Under the pieces are notes generated by a model, which was given only the letters and a program-made list of their open reading frames with translations, was not told where the DNA came from and made no database searches. A program made the translations under genes and the position numbers. Positions 17,054 to 23,527 of a stretch of DNA of 54,896 bases are shown here, piece after piece. Position 1 is the stretch's first letter, and each line of letters starts with the position of its first letter. Source of the DNA: a virus; IMG/VR virus record IMGVR_UViG_3300045538_000396, positions 1 through 54,896 of that record; one strand, 5' to 3'.

Positions 17054-18445
17054 CTAATAGCCAATCCGTTTGTTAATAGGCTTCCACTCATAGTTTACCA
17101 AATGTTTTTCAATAATGTGGTTTCTATGGTGAACTTTATCCCAAGAAGTAACACAATACCTAAACGCATCCATCAAATCATCTTCTTGTTTCAAAATATC
17201 TCCATTAGGTTTAAATCTATATAATCTCATTTCCTTCAATGTTTCTATGCAAGATTCAAATATATATAATTGTTCTGCGGCTATTTTTGACCTTATAAAA
17301 GATATGCCGTAATTTACCCTATTATCAGCAATAATCAATTTTTCTTCACCAAGTATGTCCTGATAAAGTTTAAAAGGCGAGTCCCCCGTTGCAATAGACC
17401 TTTGCCTGGAGTTGGGGTCTATGGAGAACTTGCACTCCCAGTCACGTAGTCTATAGGCATGATAAATAGAAGTCTCACCTGATTTTTTATACTCTTGGTA
17501 TATGTATCCAGTATTACTTTGTGGGTCAATAGCCATCACTACAGCACAAGTAGGGTGGGCAATACCCACATCCAATCCACCAATAATTTTCCAGTTAGGG
17601 TTGATTTCAAAATCCGGAACAACATATTCTTCTTCGTCAAATTGATACACTTTTCCTGTTCCAACCGTTGGTTTTCCAAATTTACGACTATCTATTTCGT
17701 GGGGTCCTAGGCCAGCCAACTGTATCCTTTTATCATCTTCCGATAAATGAGTTACGTCATCCCAAGTTAGATAATGTACGCCATATATACCATCTTTGTT
17801 GTTTATCATTTCATCGCACAAAGGAGTCACTCCCCTTAATGGTGTAAATGTTAGAAACACGTACCCAGATGTTGCAATGGTACGCATCTTGGCTTCTTTA
17901 AAAATGTCTTCGGGCGGTTCTTCATCACACCAAACAAAATTAACCGAAGAACCTTGAAATTTTTCTCGACCTTGGTCATAAGAAAAGAACTGAATAGTAC
18001 TATTTTCTCCCGATTTGTGCTTAATTCTTGCAATATCAATGGCTCCTGGAATACCACTCTTTCTAATAGGGTCGCCAACCAAGCATTCCCTTGGAATTAG
18101 ACCCGTACCCCATTCGCCAAGGGGTCCAAAGAGTTTTTCTTGCAAGGTATCACGTACACGAGTCGATGATTCCCCCGCTACCCATACAGTGACAGGTTTA
18201 TCGTATCTTACACCCTCGTACCAGTCAGGATAATACCCCGTTAGATGGTAGGCACAAAAAGCAGAACCAACGGTTGTTTTTCCAGATTGATTTCCACCAA
18301 ATAAAGCCACAATTTTATGTTTATCGTTGATAAATTCTCTTTGTTTTGGGTAGGGATTAAATGTCTTTAACTTATTTTCACGATTACGCCTATTTATTTC
18401 GGCTTCGTACTCCATAAGTTTCTGTATTTCCATAATTTCTTTCAT
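17054..18445 (-). CDS. terL: Terminase large subunit
   Basis: The 463-residue packaging motor carries all core motifs. Walker A is GGNQSGKTT (residues 50-58), Walker B is VNFVWCDEE (168-176), and a coupling-type FLTFTPLRG follows near 198-205. The nuclease domain has GGLDVGIAHP with Asp292 and a C-terminal EDDLMDAFRY with acidic residues at 421-426. The ATPase would drive DNA into the prohead through the portal encoded next door, and the RNase H-fold nuclease would cut the concatemer. The start MKEIMEIQ follows AGGT and gives a normal N-terminus. The rightward promoter of the 44-codon gene overlaps this gene's upstream region. Confidence 0.95.
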   Translation of the reverse strand: MKEIMEIQKLMEYEAEINRRNRENKLKTFNPYPKQREFINDKHKIVALFGGNQSGKTTVGSAFCAYHLTGYYPDWYEGVRYDKPVTVWVAGESSTRVRDTLQEKLFGPLGEWGTGLIPRECLVGDPIRKSGIPGAIDIARIKHKSGENSTIQFFSYDQGREKFQGSSVNFVWCDEEPPEDIFKEAKMRTIATSGYVFLTFTPLRGVTPLCDEMINNKDGIYGVHYLTWDDVTHLSEDDKRIQLAGLGPHEIDSRKFGKPTVGTGKVYQFDEEEYVVPDFEINPNWKIIGGLDVGIAHPTCAVVMAIDPQSNTGYIYQEYKKSGETSIYHAYRLRDWECKFSIDPNSRQRSIATGDSPFKLYQDILGEEKLIIADNRVNYGISFIRSKIAAEQLYIFESCIETLKEMRLYRFKPNGDILKQEDDLMDAFRYCVTSWDKVHHRNHIIEKHLVNYEWKPINKRIGY

Positions 18446-18452
18446 AAGTACC

Positions 18453-18461
18453 TGTTATTAT
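18453..18461 (+). promoter_or_regulatory. Putative extended -10 promoter for the 44-codon gene
   Basis: TGtTATTAT matches an extended -10 element (TGn followed by five of six bases of TATAAT). No good -35 box is visible. A start near 18468 would give a leader of about 36 bases before the ATG at 18504. The element sits just upstream of the leftward terminase gene, so it could interfere with it. Confidence 0.4.
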
Positions 18462-18503
18462 CTAAGAAGGGTCGAGTTGGCACTCAACCAAAAAGGATTT
18501 AAC

Positions 18504-18638
18504 ATGAAATACTGCACTAAATTCAGTAAGGAACCAAAGCCTGCGAAAGAATTTTCGCAAAAAACCTTCCCTGCAATGGGCAAAAAAGGTAAAGGATTTG
18601 TTTCTCGTCCCAAAGGGTACGAAACGACAGAGGGATAA
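18504..18638 (+). CDS. 44-residue basic protein transcribed against the terminase genes
   Basis: The frame runs from ATG 18504 to TAA 18638. An AAAAGGA site lies six bases before the ATG, and a perfect intrinsic terminator begins 29 bases after the stop. The product, MKYCTKFSKEPKPAKEFSQK followed by a Gly/Lys-rich half, is basic, has one Cys and no predicted membrane segment. It is read rightward although every neighbour from 1 to 21131 is leftward. Own promoter, own ribosome site and own terminator resemble a moron gene, an independently expressed inserted gene. I do not recognise the product. Lys/Gly-rich tiny proteins also occur at 36080-36703, but I see no clear homology. Confidence 0.72.
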   Translation: MKYCTKFSKEPKPAKEFSQKTFPAMGKKGKGFVSRPKGYETTEG

Positions 18639-18666
18639 TTCCCAACATCGTTTAAGAACGAAAAGG

Positions 18667-18691
18667 GTGGGGCTTTTGCCCCACTTTTTTT
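18667..18691 (+). terminator. Intrinsic terminator of the 44-codon gene
   Basis: A perfect seven-pair stem, GTGGGGC/GCCCCAC, with a TTTT loop is followed by seven T residues. It ends at the stop codon of the convergent small terminase gene. Read leftward, it has only CCCTTTT after the stem, so termination should be strongest rightward. Confidence 0.9.
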
Positions 18692-19202
18692 ATACATTTT
18701 CATCTGAAGCATTATTTTCCTCTAGGATTTCCGTTTCTTCGGGAGGTTTCCAACCTTGTTGCGAAAGTTCTCCCTTTATTTTTTCTAACAGAAGATTTCT
18801 ACGCTCGTTTAATTCTGATTCAGATAGTGTTTTAACATCTGTTTCAGCGCGAAATACCTGCTTGTCCTGAAAACGTTGATTCATTTGTGCGGCTCTGCGA
18901 GACATAGCATCATATTTTAACTTTGCAGCAGGTACTTCTTCAGGAGCATTGACATACATAGCCGCCATAAGGGCTCTGTCTCCAAGTGAGTGTCCACCTG
19001 CTTCTTCTGCATACCTAAAGTCATCATGAAAGTCTGGGTAATTTTTAAACCAATAATAAACTTTACCCACGGAAGGTGCACCGGGTTGGTCACAAAACAT
19101 TTTTAAAGGATTACCGTCACTCACCCACTCAATAATTTTTTTCATGATGGCTTGTCTAGTGTAATCAACACCATTGATATTCCACATTTCTTCGTGTGCC
19201 AT
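18690..19202 (-). CDS. terS: Terminase small subunit (probable)
   Basis: I choose the ATG at 19202 (MAHEEMWNINGVDYTRQ), preceded by GAGG, which gives 170 residues and no overlap with the upstream gene. A longer frame to 19349 would overlap it and begins with a Lys/Arg-rich stretch. Residues 15-65 contain an HTH-like region (IMKKIIEWVSDGNPLKMFCDQPGAPSVGKVYYWFKNYPDF), a pattern typical of small terminases that recognise packaging sites. The middle (AKLKYDAMSRRAAQMNQRF) and the charged C-terminal coil could form the oligomeric ring and contact the large subunit. Position two genes before the portal supports this, although a 44-codon gene separates it from the large subunit. Confidence 0.85.
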   Translation of the reverse strand: MAHEEMWNINGVDYTRQAIMKKIIEWVSDGNPLKMFCDQPGAPSVGKVYYWFKNYPDFHDDFRYAEEAGGHSLGDRALMAAMYVNAPEEVPAAKLKYDAMSRRAAQMNQRFQDKQVFRAETDVKTLSESELNERRNLLLEKIKGELSQQGWKPPEETEILEENNASDENV

Positions 19203-19245
19203 AGTTTTTTTAACCTCAATACGTTTTAAATAACCTTTTAATGTA

Positions 19246-19743
19246 TTAGTTTCTTTCCGTTTCTTTAATTTCTTTATGTAGTTCTTTTGTGCTTGACTCA
19301 ACTTGAACTTGTATTTCCGATATCTCTTGCATGTTCTTTTCATATCCAACTTCCTTTAAAATGCTAGATGATTCACCCAAAGTTTTAAGCAATTGTTCTT
19401 TGGCCTGTTCGGCTCCAGTCACACTATTAAGCGATGTAATTGCCATAGTAATATCTCGCACAAAAGCCGTGTACGTCTTAACGTACTCAAACTTCTTAAG
19501 TTCTTCTAGGTTATCTTCTACTCTCTTCTCTCTGCGACTGGTCTCATCAGCCACTGTGGTCAGCATTGCATTAAACTTTTCATATTGTTCATCATTCATA
19601 ACTACACCAAATCCACTATCTTCTTGTATAGGTTTATGTATCAACTTCTCAAGAAGTTCCCCGATTTTTTTATAACTCCTATATATAGCAACCTTTAAGT
19701 TCTCCTTTAGATACCCAAGAAGTAACTCCATTTTTTTTATCAT
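19246..19743 (-). CDS. Coiled-coil protein of unknown function
   Basis: The 165-residue product begins with a membrane-proximal-looking amphipathic segment (MIKKMELLLGYLKENLKVAIY). Two predicted coiled coils follow, around residues 50-85 (NAMLTTVADETSRREKRVEDNLEELKKFEYV) and 110-160. Its ATG overlaps the stop of the previous gene (ATGA). I do not recognise a family. Its place just before the small terminase could suggest a packaging accessory role, but nothing in the sequence proves it. Confidence 0.7.
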   Translation of the reverse strand: MIKKMELLLGYLKENLKVAIYRSYKKIGELLEKLIHKPIQEDSGFGVVMNDEQYEKFNAMLTTVADETSRREKRVEDNLEELKKFEYVKTYTAFVRDITMAITSLNSVTGAEQAKEQLLKTLGESSSILKEVGYEKNMQEISEIQVQVESSTKELHKEIKETERN

Positions 19744-20000
19744 GTCAAGTCTCCTTCATTTTTAATTCCTAATTTTTTACACCACATATCATGCTCTGAG
19801 GTATCTCTATATTTTTCATTACAGTCTAGCAACAACAGATGTACGCACATAACCAAGTGTACATATATTTCTAGTAACTCCTCAAGGGACTCATCGTCAA
19901 CACCTTGACCATCAGCCGGAAACTTTTCTTTTGCGTGCTTTAGATACTCCGACATACCCTCATGGGCTTCTGAGTCTAACTTAGCCCAGTTCTTTTTCAT
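19740..20000 (-). CDS. Small acidic protein of unknown function
   Basis: The 86-residue product is acidic, with an N-terminal MKKNWAKLDSEAHEGMSEYLKHAKEKFP segment and a hydrophobic helix (EELLEIYVHLVMCVHLLLLDC, about residues 41-60) that contains two Cys and one His pair. The helix is too charged at its ends for a sure membrane segment. It overlaps the HTH gene upstream by 20 bases and the coiled-coil gene downstream by four, so it belongs to the same operon. No family recognised. Confidence 0.7.
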   Translation of the reverse strand: MKKNWAKLDSEAHEGMSEYLKHAKEKFPADGQGVDDESLEELLEIYVHLVMCVHLLLLDCNEKYRDTSEHDMWCKKLGIKNEGDLT

Positions 20001-20577
20001 TTTCTAAATTCCTTATGATGGGTAATTCTTGTGGTTGCTTTTTAAACGTTCTCCTGATTCTTTGCCTAGTTGTACTAAATTGATTGTAGTAAAAAATATT
20101 AGGAACAATATTTACTTTACCCGTTTCTAGGGTAGGGGCTACGGTATCAAAAGGAATATACTTTTGTTTTTGAAATACAAAAAACTCTACGCTTTTATGC
20201 TGTAGGTTTTGGGCTACGGCTTGCCGGCTCACACCCCTCAAGCGTGCTAGTTCAGATTGCGTTATAAGCCCAATAAAGCCATTCGTAAAGTCGTGTAGGG
20301 TAATCTTGTGCCAAAGGTCATCATTGATGGGTAAAAGCCCTGTAGCGAGTTTTTCTGATGGTTTTAAAATCTTCCTTAACGCCACAGGAGGTATCTGTTC
20401 TAGCAGGGCCTCTATCTTAATCGCCACAGCCATTTCTACGTTTCTAAAAGCAGCGTCAAAAGTTTTGCTTATAGAATAAACAAAAGGTTTACTTTCGGAA
20501 TCAAAGACAACTACTTGATGATTGGTATCAATCACATCGTGTCTGAAACTTAACTTAGGGCAAGGTTTGATAGACAT
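19981..20577 (-). CDS. Helix-turn-helix protein, putative regulator
   Basis: The 198-residue protein contains a clear HTH at residues 105-127 (LITQSELARLRGVSRQAVAQNLQ), with the QSELARxxGVSRQAV pattern of bacterial DNA-binding regulators. The N-terminal 100 residues are of unknown fold, and the C-terminal tail is basic (TTRQRIRRTFKKQPQELP). It is the second gene of the leftward virion block. Its ATG overlaps the previous stop (TAATG). It could regulate the divergent promoters at 21.1-21.4 kb or act in packaging-site recognition; both are inferences. Confidence 0.78.
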   Translation of the reverse strand: MSIKPCPKLSFRHDVIDTNHQVVVFDSESKPFVYSISKTFDAAFRNVEMAVAIKIEALLEQIPPVALRKILKPSEKLATGLLPINDDLWHKITLHDFTNGFIGLITQSELARLRGVSRQAVAQNLQHKSVEFFVFQKQKYIPFDTVAPTLETGKVNIVPNIFYYNQFSTTRQRIRRTFKKQPQELPIIRNLENEKELG

Positions 20578-21131
20578 TACTTTTTCTCTATAAGTGAAAT
20601 ATGAATTTTACCACCACAGTTAACATCATAATTTAATGCAGCCTGTAGTGCGGTGCGGATTAACTCTTTTCCACTTTTATTTCTGGAAACGTAGGCAGCC
20701 CCCAGTGCAAAAGATTCTCCACTACCTATAGCCACAAAAGTAAAATCAGGAATTTGTACGACAGAAAAATCACTGCCAACCCGGTAGATATTATTTTTAA
20801 AAATAATTAGGATATCTATGTCGTAGTTCTGGGGTTCTCCGCCCTCATCCTTTTCTTCTTTCCAAGCATCCGTAATCACGGCTCGTTTAATAAAATCGCC
20901 GATTTCAAAAGCCGAGGTCGCACCTTCGATAAGTTTACTGTTTGCCATAATTAAACTATCCAACCGAGCCGAGCCCGCACAGCCAATGTAGATGCTGAAC
21001 TTAGAGCCCTTACTCCTGAGTAAACGCCACTTGTTACCGAGGTCGTATTTAGGTCCGTTTGAGTAGGTAACCCTTGAGTCGCTACCCAAGTGAATACCGA
21101 TATCGTCTTTGTATGCAGCAATTACAGTCAT
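20577..21131 (-). CDS. HslV/proteasome-beta-like Ntn hydrolase
   Basis: The 184-residue protein begins MTVIAAYKDDIGIHLGSDSR. If Met1 is removed, Thr2 becomes the N-terminal nucleophile. Asp18 and Lys34 then become residues 17 and 33, exactly the Thr1/Asp17/Lys33 triad of proteasome beta and HslV subunits. Further matches are IYIGCAG (48-53), VAIGSGESFALGAAY (133-147) and YDVNCGGK (168-175). The last resembles the family's Asp-x-x-Ser-Gly-Gly, with Cys in place of Ser. The length fits HslV (about 175 residues). It heads the leftward virion operon. Usual prohead proteases are other folds, and the capsid protein lacks an obvious delta domain, so head maturation is only one option; host-protein or self-processing are others. 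No ribosome site precedes the ATG. Confidence 0.8.
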   Translation of the reverse strand: MTVIAAYKDDIGIHLGSDSRVTYSNGPKYDLGNKWRLLRSKGSKFSIYIGCAGSARLDSLIMANSKLIEGATSAFEIGDFIKRAVITDAWKEEKDEGGEPQNYDIDILIIFKNNIYRVGSDFSVVQIPDFTFVAIGSGESFALGAAYVSRNKSGKELIRTALQAALNYDVNCGGKIHISLIEKK

Positions 21132-21410
21132 GAATATAAGTATATATGGTATGTCAAGTGTTATTTCTAAATTTCTCTGTAAAAAAAAGACGGAGGTCTT
21201 TTACCTTGGCCCACGTCTTGGCTGTGGTCCCTTCCCCCCCTACCTAATATAAATGATTAATTATCAATAGACCAAAAGCAAAAGCAACTGATTACCGATT
21301 TTCCCCCTTCGGGTGAAAGTTTGCTTGTGTAAACTCTCACAAATCTCTTGGATTCTGAATCATCCAATTGTTTGTTCTCTCAATTGATTCAGGTACACTA
21401 GGAGCCACAC
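21132..21410. promoter_or_regulatory. Divergent control region between the leftward and rightward blocks
   Basis: This 279-base gap separates the first leftward gene from the first rightward gene. On the left side, read leftward, it has TTGACA at 21151-21156 and a TATACT near 21138-21143, close to the ATG. The same place has TATAAGT (21135-21141), the reverse of the iteron core found at 23.2-23.4 kb. On the right side lie a 10-pair hairpin with one mismatch (21313-21340, loop GCTTGTGT) and an inverted repeat, TGAATCATCCAATTG / CAATTGATTCA (21356-21391). A small AAAAGAC/GTCTTTT hairpin lies at 21185-21202. These suggest regulated divergent transcription. Exact promoters are not certain. Confidence 0.6.
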
Positions 21411-22220
21411 ATGGCACTCATCAGAAACTTAGTTGTTCCATCAACCGTGATGGTATCGACTAGCACTAACGGCAGCACTGCCGGTAACCTTTACAACGGA
21501 GAGTCCGGTCTTAACCTCGACGCTATCTCCGTCTCAAAGAACAATGACGCTGTTGAGACTATGAACCGTCTCATCTACGCAGCCAATCTGTTGATTGGTC
21601 TTAACGAAGAAAAGCCAGAACTGGCAGAAGGTGCTACAGTTTTGGGACTCACTTTACCTCGCGTCCTTTCTCAAATCGTGTTTACGCTTACGGGCAATCC
21701 ACGTAAAGACTCACGACTTGCAGTTCTTAAGAATCAGACGCTCGCTGGTAAGTTAGTAGAAAAATGTCCAAGCCTTCATCATCGAACAGGCAAGGTAGAC
21801 ATGGCTCCGTTCTTAAGTCTTAAGAAAGCGGAGACTGATGGTTCCACACAAATTCCTTCAACCCTATTCAATATTGGTAAACTGAATCGCACCACCAAAG
21901 ACAAGCCAGTCGGTGACTCTATTGCTATCGCATTGGCTATTGTTGGTGGAGAGGTTGATAAAGATAGAGTAATTACCAACAGTTATAAACAGGGTCTACC
22001 TAAAGCCGGTTCTACCTTCACACCTATGGTGCTCGATGTAGAAGCCGGTCAGAAAATAAACGTAGTTCGGGAAGCACACTTTAAGTTCGCTAAGTCGCTT
22101 CCTAAAGGTATCCCGAACCGTTCCACACCAGCAGGCTCCAAACAGTTCCAGGCCTGGCTGTCGGAAAACCTACCCACCCTCATGTCAGAGATGGTAGTGA
22201 CAACAAAGTCCAAAAGTTAA
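21411..22220 (+). CDS. First rightward gene, unrecognised 269-aa protein
   Basis: The ATG follows AGGAG by six bases. The 269-residue product begins MALIRNLVVPSTVMVSTSTNG and has a Thr/Ser/Asn-rich N-terminus. A helical core follows (DAVETMNRLIYAANLLIGLNEEKPELAEG), then a basic segment (TGNPRKDSRLAVLKNQTLAGKLVEKCPSLHHRTGK) and a basic, Pro-containing C-terminus. There is no signal peptide or membrane segment. I do not recognise a family. GC content looks higher than that of the surrounding genes. Its position behind a structured leader, in a short operon with its own strong terminator, suggests an early and well-expressed gene. Host takeover or replication start are possible roles, but nothing in the sequence decides between them. 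Confidence 0.8.
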   Translation: MALIRNLVVPSTVMVSTSTNGSTAGNLYNGESGLNLDAISVSKNNDAVETMNRLIYAANLLIGLNEEKPELAEGATVLGLTLPRVLSQIVFTLTGNPRKDSRLAVLKNQTLAGKLVEKCPSLHHRTGKVDMAPFLSLKKAETDGSTQIPSTLFNIGKLNRTTKDKPVGDSIAIALAIVGGEVDKDRVITNSYKQGLPKAGSTFTPMVLDVEAGQKINVVREAHFKFAKSLPKGIPNRSTPAGSKQFQAWLSENLPTLMSEMVVTTKSKS

Positions 22221-22239
22221 TTAACCATACAACCTAGAG

Positions 22240-22257
22240 ACGGGGGGCTATCACCCC
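22240..22257 (+). terminator. G6/C6 hairpin between the two early genes
   Basis: Six G and six C residues pair around a CTATCA loop, flanked by GAGA and TCTC that could extend the stem. No T-tract follows, so full termination is unlikely. It may be a partial attenuator or an mRNA processing/stability element between the two genes of this operon. Confidence 0.4.
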
Positions 22258-22286
22258 CCTTATCTCTCAAACCTTACGAGGTATCT

Positions 22287-22664
22287 ATGAAAAATTTTCG
22301 CCTGTATTCAGAACAAGTTCTCCGTATCCTTACGGACAAACTGTCCACCCAACAAGCGTGGATAGAAGACCCAAACTTCCGAAAAATCTATACCCCAGTC
22401 AACGTGGTATTAGAGTTGAAGGAAGGTTGGAAATACTTCAACTCGGTTGACCCCTCAGTCTCGCTAATCCAAGTTCATCTTAAGTTTGCAAGCATCGTTG
22501 CGCTCATAGGTGAGAAAGGACAACTCTTTGAGTTTACGCGAGAAGAGAATAGAGAGTTCGTTGATATGATTAGACTGGCTATCGAACATCACAATTACCG
22601 TGTCCATTACTGGCACGGCAATGACATGTCCGAAACAGTTGGTTTTACTGTTACTAAACGTTAA
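22287..22664 (+). CDS. Second rightward gene, unrecognised 125-aa protein
   Basis: The 125-residue product begins MKNFRLYSEQVLRILTDKLSTQQAWIEDPNFRK and alternates helices and strands. It contains FNSVDPSVSLIQVHLKFASIVALIGEKGQLFEFTREENREFVDMI. It is soluble by appearance and has no Cys pairs or catalytic motif I know. An ACGAGGT site precedes the ATG. It ends the short early operon and is followed by a six-codon ORF, a small hairpin and a strong terminator. Function unknown; co-transcription with the 269-residue gene suggests related timing. Confidence 0.78.
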   Translation: MKNFRLYSEQVLRILTDKLSTQQAWIEDPNFRKIYTPVNVVLELKEGWKYFNSVDPSVSLIQVHLKFASIVALIGEKGQLFEFTREENREFVDMIRLAIEHHNYRVHYWHGNDMSETVGFTVTKR

Positions 22665-22675
22665 TGGAGTCAACC

Positions 22676-22696
22676 ATGAGTATCTCAATGTATTAA
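22676..22696 (+). other. Six-codon ORF with ribosome-binding site
   Basis: ATG AGT ATC TCA ATG TAT TAA follows GGAG by seven bases and lies before a perfect GCAGTC/GACTGC hairpin (22730-22746) and the terminator. It could be a translated leader-type peptide affecting termination, or chance. Confidence 0.25.
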
Positions 22697-22761
22697 TACT
22701 TAGAGGTTAACCTGAACACCACACAATAAGCAGTCTGTCCGACTGCATCGTCACATTAAAA

Positions 22762-22798
22762 GGGGGCTCCCGCGTCCAAGGGAAAGCCCCCTTTTTTT
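22762..22798 (+). terminator. Strong intrinsic terminator of the short early operon
   Basis: GGGGGCT...AGCCCCC forms the lower stem and CCC/GGG the upper part around a GCGTCCAA loop. Seven T residues follow. It separates the two-gene early operon from the iteron region. Confidence 0.92.
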
Positions 22799-23226
22799 AT
22801 GTTCGTTGTGTAGCCAGAAGTTCCGGCCCCGGTTGTTACTACTTCAGTTACAAACATAAAGGTGAGGGGCTATCATAGAATGCAACCTAGCAATGCAGTT
22901 AACTTGATAACGCTCACGCGACTTAATATCCAATCTATGAATGCATAGCAATGCCATTAGAGGGCAGAGGAATGTTATACCCTGTTAGGTATGTCCTATG
23001 AAGCAGAGGCACCCTGTAGGGCACTATAGAGAGGAATTAGGGGTATTGTTTTGCACTGTGTAGACAGAGAGTGTGCTTTATTATGTCAAGTATCCAAAAA
23101 AACAGTTAAGAAGTCTAGGTTTTTTAAAAAGTATTATCTTTCCTATATAGAACGCTTCTGATTCATCAACAGATAAATAAAATATAGGTTAAGTAAGTTT
23201 ACATTTATAACAAACTAATAAAATGA

Positions 23227-23355
23227 CTATAAGTAACTTATAGAATTACTTATATATATACTTATATAGAAACTTATATAGTTACTTATATATACTTATA
23301 TGAATACTAATAAGTAACTTATATAGATACTTATAGATATATATATATACTTATA
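23227..23355 (+). repeat. Nine ACTTATA iterons
   Basis: The heptamer ACTTATA occurs nine times in 129 bases, usually as ACTTATATA, with mostly 10-20 base spacing. The array starts with the perfect palindrome CTATAAGT-A-ACTTATAG (23227-23243). The pattern suggests a protein-binding array, such as an origin or operator. One reversed copy also lies at 21135-21141 before the Ntn hydrolase gene. Confidence 0.85.
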
Positions 23356-23414
23356 AGATTTACTATTTAATTGTATGTAGATACATATATATTATATATA
23401 AGGAGCCGAGAGAG

Positions 23415-23445
23415 GCGAAAAAAGGGCGAAAAAAAAGCGAAAAAA
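23415..23445 (+). repeat. Three GCGA(6-8) units
   Basis: GCG followed by six, eight and six A residues occurs at 23415, 26 and 37 in the 234xx numbering, with about 11-base spacing. Phased A-tracts spaced at one helix turn would bend the DNA between the iterons and the promoter. This is visible in the sequence; the bend is an inference. Confidence 0.7.
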
Positions 23446-23453
23446 GAAAGTTC

Positions 23454-23482
23454 TTGACAGGTTTTTGAAATCGTGAGAAACT
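23454..23482 (+). promoter_or_regulatory. Putative promoter of the long rightward operon
   Basis: TTGACA (23454-23459) is followed after 17 bases by GAAACT (23477-23482). The -10 is weak against TATAAT, but the same TTGACA-N17-xAAACT layout recurs at 29482. The first gene starts 45 bases downstream behind AAGGAG. Phased A-tracts lie immediately upstream, like an UP element. Confidence 0.65.
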
Positions 23483-23527
23483 GATTTTCGGTTCGGTTTT
23501 AACGCTAAACACTCTAAGGAGAATAGT

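Larger units (their letters stand above)
22799..23527. other. 730-base non-coding region, candidate origin/control region
   Basis: No credible gene lies here on either strand. From left to right it holds an imperfect direct repeat (GAATGCA...TAGCAATGC at 22878-22896 and 22939-22954), a small ATACC/GGTAT hairpin (22977-22992) and a very AT-rich zone. The iteron array follows (23227-23355), then three GCGA(6-8) units and a promoter that faces the long rightward operon. Origin function is inferred from iterons plus an AT-rich zone and is not shown. Confidence 0.65.

Noticed and set aside
18458-18712. 84-codon leftward ORF between the terminase genes
   Set aside because: It runs antisense through the 44-codon gene and its terminator stem, and lacks a ribosome site. 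The rightward frame has all expression signals.
19203-19349. Longer N-terminus for the small terminase
   Set aside because: It overlaps the upstream gene by about 100 bases and adds a low-complexity Lys/Arg stretch. The ATG at 19202 has GAGG upstream and no overlap.
23060-23090. Leftward TTGACA at 23079-23084 as a promoter
   Set aside because: No acceptable -10 box lies 16-18 bases away, and it would point to a terminator and no gene.
23227-23355. CRISPR array
   Set aside because: The repeats are only seven bases, spacers are AT-rich and irregular, and no cas gene is present. Iterons are the better reading.
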